The position numbers and the translations under genes were made by a program. Shown in pieces: positions 1 to 8,701 of a DNA stretch of 64,000 nucleotides (positions are counted from its first letter, which is position 1; each line of letters starts with the position of its first letter). Under the pieces are notes generated by a model. The model made no database searches. It worked only from the letters and a program-made list of their open reading frames with translations, and had not been told where the DNA came from. Source of the DNA: Candidatus Thorarchaeota archaeon (GTDB lineage: Archaea; Asgardarchaeota; Thorarchaeia; Thorarchaeales; Thorarchaeaceae); assembly GCA_003345555.1 (NCBI GenBank), contig PRDJ01000001.1, positions 39,528 through 103,527 of the forward strand. Direction: 5' to 3'.

Positions 1-31
1 TCGGAGTAGGACTTGATGATTTGACTCCAAA

Positions 32-700
32 TCAATAGGACAATGTAAGCACGATTGAATAGGAATATCGGTCTATACCCTGCAGTTGCATCGCCCATAT
101 GGTCAGAGTGAATGGAACGCCAGTGACTGTGTCTACCTTGGCAGACCAGCCTATACCAGAACCAGCGGCGTAGGTTCTGTGTCCTATGAGAAACCCATCT
201 TGTTCCACTTCGGAGAAGTAGGTGTTGCAAACAAAGCCGGGTTCAGGTTCATCGACATAGAATGAGTCTAGAAGGCTCCATCCTCCTACGGGCAATATGC
301 ACCTCGACACCACCGCGTTTAGGAAATCGTATTTCGCGCCTACTATTTCTGTTCCATCGTAGTGTCTGAGAGCCCCTACCTGTTGTGTTTTCAGATAGTC
401 AATCACGTGTTCAGTGAAACTACTACTGCTCAACGCGTCATCGAGGCTTGGCAAGGATGTGACGTTGATGCTTATCAGAGAGTCATCCAGTACATAGAAC
501 GGCGGCGGTCCGTATGTGATGTTTTCCTCAAAGACACTCGTTGAGTTGCCGGTTACAGCAATGAAATACGTCATTGCCAGACCTGGGTTCACACGCCAAC
601 GAGGAGTTTCCAACTGTGCATACTGAAACACGCTGAATGCCGCGATGAGATTCGCTAGTATGATTGCCGTCATCAGCATGCCGGTCTTCTTTTTCTCCAA
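32..700 (-). CDS. Hypothetical secreted or membrane-anchored protein (N-terminal TM/signal segment)
   Basis: 222-aa ORF; MEKKKTGMLMTAIILANLIAAFSVFQYA is a hydrophobic N-terminus; no recognised domain. Confidence 0.6.
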   Translation of the reverse strand: MEKKKTGMLMTAIILANLIAAFSVFQYAQLETPRWRVNPGLAMTYFIAVTGNSTSVFEENITYGPPPFYVLDDSLISINVTSLPSLDDALSSSSFTEHVIDYLKTQQVGALRHYDGTEIVGAKYDFLNAVVSRCILPVGGWSLLDSFYVDEPEPGFVCNTYFSEVEQDGFLIGHRTYAAGSGIGWSAKVDTVTGVPFTLTIWAMQLQGIDRYSYSIVLTLSY

Positions 701-999
701 CTGGGACTCCTTCGAGGGTTTTTCTATCGTGTCTATCTAGTTGCATTGCGAATCTGTTGCTTGAGTCTCACCTTTGGCGCCGCAACCGCTGACTATCTGG
801 TCCGAGGCAGCATGTGAGTGATTAATGCTGTAAACACAGATGGATTTTATTCTATCTCTTCCATCGATCTCCTTGGCAACGCGGTCACCAGCAGACGGTC
901 TTCGTCAGATTCATATCTAGACGGCCGAGAGCCCATAGGGTCTTCGGGGGTCGGTTGTCATGAATCTATCTTGCCTAGCACAAAGGGTCACGATGCGCT

Positions 1000-2043
1000 T
1001 CAGTACATCTCTCTCGGAGAAGCTCTGAGCAGACTAGTGAGTATGACTCCCGCGAAGATGAAGAATGCCAACCAGATGATTAGGGTTACTATCAAGATAC
1101 TCGTTTTGAAGAATATCTCCACCAAGAGAAACATCCCGACGACAACTGTGTTTGACGGACCTCCGATGGTGCCATTATCATTGGCTTTCAGTCTCCATCG
1201 CAGAACCACCATAAACGCAACGATGAACAAAGAAAACCAATTCACATAATTCGTGAACAGCCAGGGCATGTCAAGGAAGGGGATGATACCGAAAGGAGTG
1301 GGCATTGGAGGAAGATAGAACACAATGAGTATCACGAAACAAACCGTCTCAAAGATTCTGATTAATGCTGAAGGGGTTCTTGTATAGACCTCGCCGTAAA
1401 GCCCCTTGTCATACTGTCCTGCCGCGAAGAAGAGGAAGTAGAAGGGGGCGCCAAAACTCAGCGCGTTAACAAGGCACTGAGCAACTCCGTAAACGATACC
1501 GACCCAGTAAGTGCTCCAAGCATCAAGTATCGTCTGCCATACCTGAAGATAGGCCGGAGTAAATTGAATCATTATGATGAAGGGCAATATGCAGAGCGCA
1601 ATCCCAACAAGAACCCCCAGTGCAGCCGCGGGTCTTCCTCCTCCCATCTTGCCCACTCCGACTCTGTAGAAGACATGCCCCGCAACAAACAGCCCCCCTG
1701 CGAGTGCCATTGGGGCTGTGGCCAAAGGAAGAATGAAGAATGTCAGGACAAATGCCGCGTTGGCTCCATAGAAGACTCTCCATCTCAAAGGAACCGTCGT
1801 CGTGGTGTCATGCATGATTTGAACTGCGTTTGCCAGGCGATAGCGTTCATAATACATTGCTCCGACCCACGCCGCTGAGAATACCGCTGGTGCTGCGACA
1901 TGATGGAACAACCAGTTCAGTACAGGATCGTCGAATGGCGCCATCTGAAAAGGCAGCATGAACATTAGAAGAAAGAAGTAGATGGGTCCTAGGGCAGCAA
2001 GGAAAACAACTGTGATGCGTGTCATCAGCCAGTCGGGACTCAT
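1000..2043 (-). CDS. Polytopic integral membrane protein, unknown function
   Basis: 347-aa ORF with many hydrophobic segments. Confidence 0.75.
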   Translation of the reverse strand: MSPDWLMTRITVVFLAALGPIYFFLLMFMLPFQMAPFDDPVLNWLFHHVAAPAVFSAAWVGAMYYERYRLANAVQIMHDTTTTVPLRWRVFYGANAAFVLTFFILPLATAPMALAGGLFVAGHVFYRVGVGKMGGGRPAAALGVLVGIALCILPFIIMIQFTPAYLQVWQTILDAWSTYWVGIVYGVAQCLVNALSFGAPFYFLFFAAGQYDKGLYGEVYTRTPSALIRIFETVCFVILIVFYLPPMPTPFGIIPFLDMPWLFTNYVNWFSLFIVAFMVVLRWRLKANDNGTIGGPSNTVVVGMFLLVEIFFKTSILIVTLIIWLAFFIFAGVILTSLLRASPREMY

Positions 2044-2939
2044 TGACTCTGTCTCCTAAGGGTGTTTCCGAATTGGATATATGCGAGCGTCATCATCGAC
2101 GAGATAAGAGTTATCCGATATTGAAGGTGCTGACTGTGCAAGTCCTGAAGCGCAAGCTTGCGGCTGCTGCATTCGTTAGGAAGAGCAGACTGATTGTGGG
2201 GCTGGATTTTACAGCTAACACTGCACAGACCATGGGTAAGGGTTCACGACAAGAGATAGACCGCTTAGAACGAGATGCGTTGAAGGTAATCACCAGCACT
2301 GCTGATTATGCAGTCTCATTCAAGTTCAATTATCATTTGGTTCTGCCTTTGGGCTTGTTTGATAGAATCCCGGGCCTCATTGACAAGATACACGGTTATG
2401 GCCTCACAGCGATCATGGACTGCAAGATGAACGATATTGGCAACACGAATGAGCACGCAGCTCGCTACTACTATGACGCAGGATTCGATGGCATCATCGT
2501 CAATCCATTCGTTGGATGGGAGGGTGGTTTGGATTCTGTGTTCAAACTGGCTCAGACTAAGCAACGCGGTATTGTGACGCTATGCTACATGTCACATCCT
2601 GCCGCGGACGAAGGATATGGTCTCAATGTCGCCGTCGACAAGAAGATGAAGACCCACGAACCAATGTATTTGGTATTCGCTCGTCGTGCACAGTCTTGGG
2701 GATCTGATGCGGTAATCGTAGGCGCCACGTATCCCGAGAAGATAAGCGAGGTCAAGGGGATTCTGGGTGAAGAGATACCGATCATCTCACCGGGTGTTGG
2801 AGCTCAAGGCGGTAGTGCAGCAGAGGCCATAAGCGCTGGCGCATCCTACGTTATTGCTGTGAGGTCGATAATAGAGTCACCGGACCCTGGCGCAGTAGCA
2901 AAGAATCTTGCCGAAGAGACACAGAGCGCATCATCGTGA
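2019..2939 (+). CDS. pyrF: Orotidine 5'-phosphate decarboxylase
   Basis: Motifs RLIVGLDFT, IMDCKMNDIGNT, GVGAQGG typical of OMP decarboxylase. The true start is probably downstream of 2019 (non-ATG near 2121-2140), because the listed N-terminus overlaps the divergent gene. Confidence 0.85.
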   Translation: MSSASRDSLTLSPKGVSELDICERHHRRDKSYPILKVLTVQVLKRKLAAAAFVRKSRLIVGLDFTANTAQTMGKGSRQEIDRLERDALKVITSTADYAVSFKFNYHLVLPLGLFDRIPGLIDKIHGYGLTAIMDCKMNDIGNTNEHAARYYYDAGFDGIIVNPFVGWEGGLDSVFKLAQTKQRGIVTLCYMSHPAADEGYGLNVAVDKKMKTHEPMYLVFARRAQSWGSDAVIVGATYPEKISEVKGILGEEIPIISPGVGAQGGSAAEAISAGASYVIAVRSIIESPDPGAVAKNLAEETQSASS

Positions 2940-2985
2940 GTGCAGCCTTTCACTTGGGGCCGGTAATTTGACTGCGGCCTCGTAT

Positions 2986-3001
2986 TGTACAATAATGTAC
3001 A
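2986..3001. promoter_or_regulatory. Operator-like element TGTACA-N4-TGTACA (distal copy)
   Basis: TGTACA ATAA TGTACA, upstream of the 3152 aminotransferase. Confidence 0.5.
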
Positions 3002-3077
3002 TGGTCGTCTAGAATGCGGCACCACGACCGTCAGACAGCCAGAAACAGTTAAAGGACCCGGTCTGTATGTGGTTTAC

Positions 3078-3103
3078 GTTCATGTACAGTATTGTACATG
3101 AAC
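3078..3103. promoter_or_regulatory. Operator-like perfect inverted repeat GTTCATGTACA-GTAT-TGTACATGAAC (proximal copy)
   Basis: 11-bp arms with 4-nt spacer; same TGTACA-N4-TGTACA core as the element at 2986. Confidence 0.6.
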
Positions 3104-3151
3104 AGCGGAAAGGGGTGATGCGCAGCCACCGTTGTCTCGGAGAGTAAGTTC

Positions 3152-4420
3152 ATGGGAAACAATGAGGGTTATGCCTTTGCGACCTGGACAAGTTTCATCG
3201 AAGAGTCGCAGATTCGTGCACTTCTCAAGTACAATGTAAAGTACTACTTCGCTGGCGGGAAACCGGGCATCGTGCCCACTGGAGTTTTTGCAAAGATAAT
3301 GGCCGATCTGAGTGAGCGTTACAAGAAAGACCCAGCAATGGCACTCGACGATTTGAACTATGGACCAACCGCGGGTCAGCCCTATTTTCTGAAAACACTT
3401 GCAGAACGGCTTTGTAGAGTCAGAGGCCTACCTATCGACTGTGAAACCCAGTGGGAACGAGTATGCATCACGAATGGATCCCAGCAGGCAATTTATGCTC
3501 TGCTTGACACGCTCATCGATCCTGGTGATGTGATAGTTACGCCGTCCCCATCATATCTCGGCTTCCTTGTGCCAGCAGTAAAGCTCGGCGCCCGGGTCAT
3601 AACTGTGCCCACTGACTTGGACGGGATAATGCCGGAGTATGTTGACAAGGCTATTCGCGTTTCTGAAGAGAAGTTCGGCAAGACACCCGACATGGTCTAT
3701 GTGGTTCCTGAGTCGGACAATCCCAAAGGAACGACTCTTCCATGGAAGAGAAGGCAGAGTCTGTTTGACATCTGCGAGAGCCACAAGATACTGATTCTGG
3801 AAGATGCGGCCTACGCAGAAATCCAGTTTAAGAAGACCCCCAAGCCAATCAAGTCTCTTGATAAGGAGAACGAGCGCGTCGCGTATCTCGGGACCACTAG
3901 CAAGGAAGCTGCAGTTCTTCGAGTCGGTTATTCTGTACTTCCGGACAGTGTGAAGGAACAAGTTATGAAAGACAAGGGATACCTAGATCTGTGTACATCA
4001 AGCTTCGTGCAGCGGATCTTAGACGAGTATTATCGCAAATACATCGATGAAGCAATGAGGGTTGCGGTTCCGAAATACAAGGAACGATGTGCGGCGATGG
4101 CGAAAGCAATCGATGCGGACTTCCCCGCAGGAGAAAGGACAGACCCAACAGGCGGATTCTTCATCTGGTGGCGAAGCGAAAAGAGAGACTTTGACAGCAG
4201 CGAATTCATGCAGAGAGTTGCGATTCCCAACGATGTCATGTATGTCCCAGGCGGTCCGTTCTATCCAATCTCTGGGTTTAGGTTGACTGACGACGGAACC
4301 GACCTAGTGGCGAGTGTTCCTGAACCGAATACGATGCGTTTGGGTTTCTCATTCGAAGAACCAAAGCTGATAGCAGAAGGAATAGGGCGGCTCGGGAAGT
4401 TGCTGTCCAAGGAGCTTTGA
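3152..4420 (+). CDS. PLP-dependent aminotransferase, class I/II (aromatic/2-aminoadipate type)
   Basis: LNYGPTAGQPYFLKTLAERL, NGSQQAIYALLDTLIDPGDVIVTPSPSYLGFL, TTSKEAAVLRVGYSVLP. Confidence 0.85.
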   Translation: MGNNEGYAFATWTSFIEESQIRALLKYNVKYYFAGGKPGIVPTGVFAKIMADLSERYKKDPAMALDDLNYGPTAGQPYFLKTLAERLCRVRGLPIDCETQWERVCITNGSQQAIYALLDTLIDPGDVIVTPSPSYLGFLVPAVKLGARVITVPTDLDGIMPEYVDKAIRVSEEKFGKTPDMVYVVPESDNPKGTTLPWKRRQSLFDICESHKILILEDAAYAEIQFKKTPKPIKSLDKENERVAYLGTTSKEAAVLRVGYSVLPDSVKEQVMKDKGYLDLCTSSFVQRILDEYYRKYIDEAMRVAVPKYKERCAAMAKAIDADFPAGERTDPTGGFFIWWRSEKRDFDSSEFMQRVAIPNDVMYVPGGPFYPISGFRLTDDGTDLVASVPEPNTMRLGFSFEEPKLIAEGIGRLGKLLSKEL

Positions 4421-4423
4421 TAG

Positions 4424-6163
4424 TTATAGTTCTCTTGCGTCTTGCTCTCGAATCGAGAAGTTCACGAAGACAGTTGCACCGTTCTTCATCTCTTCAGAAT
4501 ACGCTCGTTCATACGGTCCGAAGAGATCCGGGAATCCCGAGTTGATTGCCCACTCAATCCATGACCAAGCACTCTCTTGTCCTGCCTTCTCTTCTGCGAA
4601 CTCCCCGAATGCCCAACTCAGGTAACGTTCGACGTCGAATCTGGTGGCCACCAGATTGCTGGCTTCCTCTCCTGTGCGATGAGGCGCCGCCTCATTGATT
4701 TGCGCGAGCCTCCGATTCAGTTCGTCTCTCGTCGCGATTATGAGCTCCGATAATTCCAACAGGGCTGAATTCATATCTTCAAACCTGCGTTTGCTGCGGA
4801 GCTTGGTCAACCTGCCCAACAGGCTGAAGAGCTTGGGCGAATGCAGAACGGGGAGTCCACGTGTCTTCATAGCATCTGCGAGCCGTTCGTTCCACGGGGT
4901 ATTGAAGTAAGCTCGAGGGTACTTCACGAATAGCGGAAATGGTACATTAAGGGCCTTGGCGATGGGTATGACTTGAGCATAGTAAGCGGCCTCCCCAATT
5001 CCTCCGATATGGACTGTGACGGGCAACACAAAATCCGTCATGAGCTGCCTCGAATCAACGCGTGGCGAAAGACTACTCTCGACTGCGCTCAGGTCTGGTG
5101 CGCCGGCATTACAATCAATATCAATCTGGTCGCCACACGAAGGACATCGACCGGTCAATCCAATCCGTGAGCCGCGGTCTGCATAGTGCAACTCGGTCCT
5201 GCTGAAGTGGCACGAGTCATTCGGGCACTCATAGTAGAATGGAACATAGTCTGCCCCCCTTGAGCCCATCCCGGGCCTGAATCCATTTTCGGTGATGAGG
5301 TTGGTGGCGACTTCATGTGCTTGCAGGAACAGGGTTCTGTTGGATCGAGCGAGAAGGAACTCCATTCCGATGGTCATCAAATGCTTGATTCGCGTATCGG
5401 AGGCGGGAATAAGCGGGATTCCAAGGTCCTGCTCAACATTGAACAGGCGAGCGAGGATTCTTTCTGCCCAATCCCCAAGCGTTCGAGAGCTGACGTACGC
5501 AGACCTTGCGAGGGCAAGACAGTGCTCAAGTCTTTCTTGAAAGAGAGTATGGGCAGTCCCAGACAAGGCTTTGAATAGAGGTCTATACCCAGCCCGGATT
5601 CCTTCCTCGACCTGTGAGTACCAGTCGTGGTCTGGCAGCGGAATAGCGTGAACCGGCGAGTATTCATACCCTTCCCGAACCGGAAGACTCACGAGATTGC
5701 CAGCCTGTCCTGAGGCTGGCGTTCTTGTGTTCGTAAGTTCCGGCTGCACAATGTCGTAGTCTGCCACAAAGAAGACTGGTGACAGGTCAACTCCTTTCTC
5801 ACGGCCTAGTGCTGCTACCTTTCCCGCTGTAGCGGCTTTGTTGAGGATGTAACAAGTGCCTCCCATGACAACACTTTGATGGGACGCTTCAACAACTCCG
5901 TATGGAACGCGTTCAATAGCCGACTTCACTTTGGGTGTGAGGCACTCCAACTGCCTGTTCATGTCTTCGAGGGCCTTTCGGAGTATCTCCATCCGTTCGA
6001 GGGTGTGCCATCCGGTTTTGGTGAATGCCTCTGCAATGCTTGGTACCCTTTCTCCAATGCCACCCATCGTCAGGACCGGACCATCGTAGAGCTTCTGTGC
6101 AAGTCCTGTGGATTTCCCTTTCCAGATGAAGTCTTGATAGACCTCCACAATGCCGAGGTCCAT
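4424..6163 (-). CDS. bshC: BshC-like cysteine ligase (bacillithiol biosynthesis) with Cys-rich insertion
   Basis: SVVMGGTCYILNKAATAGKVAAL, PVFFVADYDIVQPEL and FVLPVTVHIGGIGEAAYYAQVIPIAKALNVPFPLFVKYPRAYF match the general BshC pattern; adjacent to bshA and bshB. Confidence 0.75.
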   Translation of the reverse strand: MDLGIVEVYQDFIWKGKSTGLAQKLYDGPVLTMGGIGERVPSIAEAFTKTGWHTLERMEILRKALEDMNRQLECLTPKVKSAIERVPYGVVEASHQSVVMGGTCYILNKAATAGKVAALGREKGVDLSPVFFVADYDIVQPELTNTRTPASGQAGNLVSLPVREGYEYSPVHAIPLPDHDWYSQVEEGIRAGYRPLFKALSGTAHTLFQERLEHCLALARSAYVSSRTLGDWAERILARLFNVEQDLGIPLIPASDTRIKHLMTIGMEFLLARSNRTLFLQAHEVATNLITENGFRPGMGSRGADYVPFYYECPNDSCHFSRTELHYADRGSRIGLTGRCPSCGDQIDIDCNAGAPDLSAVESSLSPRVDSRQLMTDFVLPVTVHIGGIGEAAYYAQVIPIAKALNVPFPLFVKYPRAYFNTPWNERLADAMKTRGLPVLHSPKLFSLLGRLTKLRSKRRFEDMNSALLELSELIIATRDELNRRLAQINEAAPHRTGEEASNLVATRFDVERYLSWAFGEFAEEKAGQESAWSWIEWAINSGFPDLFGPYERAYSEEMKNGATVFVNFSIREQDAREL

Positions 6164-6177
6164 TTCTGCTGTCCTCC

Positions 6178-7350
6178 TTAGCTGGCGATGGCCTCTTCGA
6201 ATACCCTTTCGTACATGGGTACGATCTTGTCAGGAGAGAAGTTCTCAACTACCCTTTTTCTGCCCGCCTTGGCAAGCTTGCTGCGGAGAGAATCATTCTC
6301 AAGGATCTTGATAACCTCTTGGGCGAATTCATCGGGCTCGAAACCCTTTGTTACAATTCCATCTACTCCCGGACGCACTAGTTCCGGCACCCCTCCAGCT
6401 GGAGTCGTAACCACAGGGACCTCGCACGCCATTGATTCCAGCAAGACAAGTGGCATTCCCTCCAAGGTTGAATTAAGGAGGAATGCATCCGCACCGCATA
6501 GTATCTCCTGCATATTTGACCTGACGCCCAATAGATGAACATTATTGCAGAGGTTGAGTCTCTCGATTTTCCTCTCGACGTCAATCCTGCTGGGGCCGTC
6601 TCCAACAATCACTAGATGAGTCTTTGGAAGATCGTCCACCACAGTTCGAATGATATCGATGAGATCGGTCACTCGCTTCACCTCTCTGAAGTTAGAGATG
6701 TGAAGCAGCACCTTCTCATCAGGGTCGGATGATTCTGTGTCCTTTTCTTTTCTTGTTCCAACGCAACCGCTCTCGAGTTTGATTCGACAGTTCAGCATGG
6801 GGTGGAACTGTTCAACGTCTACGAAGTTTGGTATGACGTGAATCTCCCTTTGTATGCCGAGTCCATCGTATGCCTTCTTCTGAAGGAATCTTGATACTGC
6901 AGTGACTGCGTTAGCTTTCTCAGCCGTGAACTTGACCACAGGCTTGTAGGCCGGATCAATTCCAAGCGTGTGAACATCCGAGCCGTGCAGAGTGATAACG
7001 TAAGGAAGCCCGGCTATCTCCCTGGCCATGTATGCCGCCATGGCATGCGGGATTGCGTAATGTGCATGTAGCAGGTCAAGTTTCGCGTCGCCTGCTACCT
7101 TGAGGATTTTTGATGTCAACGGTATCGTGTAAGGGGATCCAATCCCGCTGAAGAGCGGATAATCGAGCCTGTCGACCAAGTCGACGTAGATGCCCACGGG
7201 CTGTTCCCACATCAGTGCGAACGGACGTTGATAGGTGATGAAGTGTATAATGTGTCCTCGCTGAGCTAAATGCTCTCCGAGCCGAGTTGCCAGATGACCC
7301 GACCCACCCACACCGGGAAAAAGGTTCACACCAATTCGCAAGTGGCTCAC
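6178..7350 (-). CDS. bshA: BshA-like glycosyltransferase (GT4; UDP-GlcNAc:L-malate type)
   Basis: N-terminus LRIGVNLFPGVGGSGHLATRLGEHLAQRGHIIHFITYQRPF closely resembles BshA; GT4 motif E-G-x-P-L-V-L-L-E-S-M-A. GTG start at 7350. Confidence 0.85.
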   Translation of the reverse strand: MSHLRIGVNLFPGVGGSGHLATRLGEHLAQRGHIIHFITYQRPFALMWEQPVGIYVDLVDRLDYPLFSGIGSPYTIPLTSKILKVAGDAKLDLLHAHYAIPHAMAAYMAREIAGLPYVITLHGSDVHTLGIDPAYKPVVKFTAEKANAVTAVSRFLQKKAYDGLGIQREIHVIPNFVDVEQFHPMLNCRIKLESGCVGTRKEKDTESSDPDEKVLLHISNFREVKRVTDLIDIIRTVVDDLPKTHLVIVGDGPSRIDVERKIERLNLCNNVHLLGVRSNMQEILCGADAFLLNSTLEGMPLVLLESMACEVPVVTTPAGGVPELVRPGVDGIVTKGFEPDEFAQEVIKILENDSLRSKLAKAGRKRVVENFSPDKIVPMYERVFEEAIAS

Positions 7351-7480
7351 TCGAGATTCGGATTTTGCTTTTGCCCTTTAAGCGAGCTGGTTCAGCTAAA
7401 CATGTCACTCAGAACAACTAGTCGTGCTAGGAACCTGTATGGTCCAAACCTTGATTAGATACCCGCTCTGAGTCTTTTCC

Positions 7481-8149
7481 ATGACTCCCTTATATCAGGG
7501 TTCGATTCTCGTTGTGATAGCACATCCGGATGACGAATGCATTGGCGCTGGCGGAACAATCAAGAAGCATACCGACCAAGGCGTCGACACTGATGTCTTG
7601 TGTTTGACGGGCAACGAAGTACGAAACGAAGAAATCAGGGCTGCATGCAAGGTACTCGGGGTGAGGGAGGTGTACACGAACCAAAGAGATGACTTCGCCA
7701 TCGACTGGTCTCTTGAGCAGGATATCGTATCAACCATTCTGAAGTCAAGGCCGACGGCTATCATTACCCATTCCGCGAACGACTACAACCGTAGTCATGT
7801 CCGGTGCTCAAAGATTGTGACCGATGCCGTTGAATGGGCATCCCATGTGACAATGCACGAGAACGCTGTCCGTGTTGACAGAATCTACAACATGGAGATT
7901 AACAGTCTGCATTCGCGACCCAATGTCCTTGTTGATGTGTCTGATTCGTTCGATGCGGCAATGAACGCGCTTCGAAAGCACACTTCACAGCTTCAGAAAG
8001 CCGATGGTTTCTACTTGCGGTTCTACGATGCAAGAACCCGCTTGCGTGGAGTCCAAGCAAGTTGCGAAAGAGCTGAAGCCTTTACTGTGTCGTTTCCGTT
8101 TCACGCAGGTCCATTTTACGGAAGAAACGCCGTTGAAAGCTTAGTCTAG
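7481..8149 (+). CDS. bshB: PIG-L/LmbE-family deacetylase, BshB-like
   Basis: ILVVIAHPDDECIGAGGTIKKH with HPDDE metal motif; divergent from bshA. Confidence 0.8.
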   Translation: MTPLYQGSILVVIAHPDDECIGAGGTIKKHTDQGVDTDVLCLTGNEVRNEEIRAACKVLGVREVYTNQRDDFAIDWSLEQDIVSTILKSRPTAIITHSANDYNRSHVRCSKIVTDAVEWASHVTMHENAVRVDRIYNMEINSLHSRPNVLVDVSDSFDAAMNALRKHTSQLQKADGFYLRFYDARTRLRGVQASCERAEAFTVSFPFHAGPFYGRNAVESLV

Positions 8150-8161
8150 GAGCCTTGAACA

Positions 8162-8596
8162 CTAGCCGGGACCTTCGCCGCCGCCTGAATCTCCCTTCTT
8201 CCTTCTTGCGGATAGAAGTGACTTCAGTTCTCCCATCAGAGTCCCTCCTCCACCGGGAGCAGCTGCACCCGGGGCACGTGCTGGAGTTGGGGCTTTGCCA
8301 GCTATTCCCTTCGAACCGGCAACCGAACCCGCCTCACCGGCTCCTGATGGCCCCGCGGTCCTGATGCCTGCCATTCTGCTATCCAGTTGGCCGACCCGCG
8401 CTTCGAGTCCCCCAAGCTTGGATTGAAGATCTGAGACCGTGTTCTGCAATTCCCCTATCACCTCAGCCAGTTTCAATGTGACGGTTGAGATTACCTGCCC
8501 CAGTTCTCGGAGCTTCTCGTCGGTGGGGTCTTTTAGAGCCCACTCGAAGTCTTCCATGATTCCTAGTTCGTCTTTGTCAGCCATGGCCCGGACCAC
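8162..8596 (-). CDS. Small coiled-coil protein with Gly/Ala/Pro-rich linker and basic C-terminal LMGELKSLLSARRKK segment
   Basis: 144-aa ORF; heptad-like TLKLAEVIGELQNTVSDLQSKLGGLEARVGQLDSRM followed by a low-complexity linker. Confidence 0.65.
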   Translation of the reverse strand: MVRAMADKDELGIMEDFEWALKDPTDEKLRELGQVISTVTLKLAEVIGELQNTVSDLQSKLGGLEARVGQLDSRMAGIRTAGPSGAGEAGSVAGSKGIAGKAPTPARAPGAAAPGGGGTLMGELKSLLSARRKKGDSGGGEGPG

Positions 8597-8701
8597 ATCT
8601 TCAACTTTGAATGACTTGGTTTTGCTATAAACATTGTCTGCATATTGACTCGTGAAGTATGCTTCTGAAGTGCTTGGACTTGCACGAGCTATGAGTTCTT
8701 C

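Noticed and set aside
818-1249. Plus-strand 143-aa ORF
   Set aside because: Overlaps the better-supported membrane protein at 1000..2043; no recognisable domain.
6178-7350. Annotating this only as a generic GT4 glycosyltransferase
   Set aside because: The BshA-type N-terminus and adjacency to BshC- and BshB-like genes support the more specific call.
7488-7515. Sequence GGGTTCGATTCTCG resembling a tRNA T-arm
   Set aside because: It is the start of the bshB coding sequence (MTPLYQGSILVV); no acceptor or anticodon arms could be folded around it.
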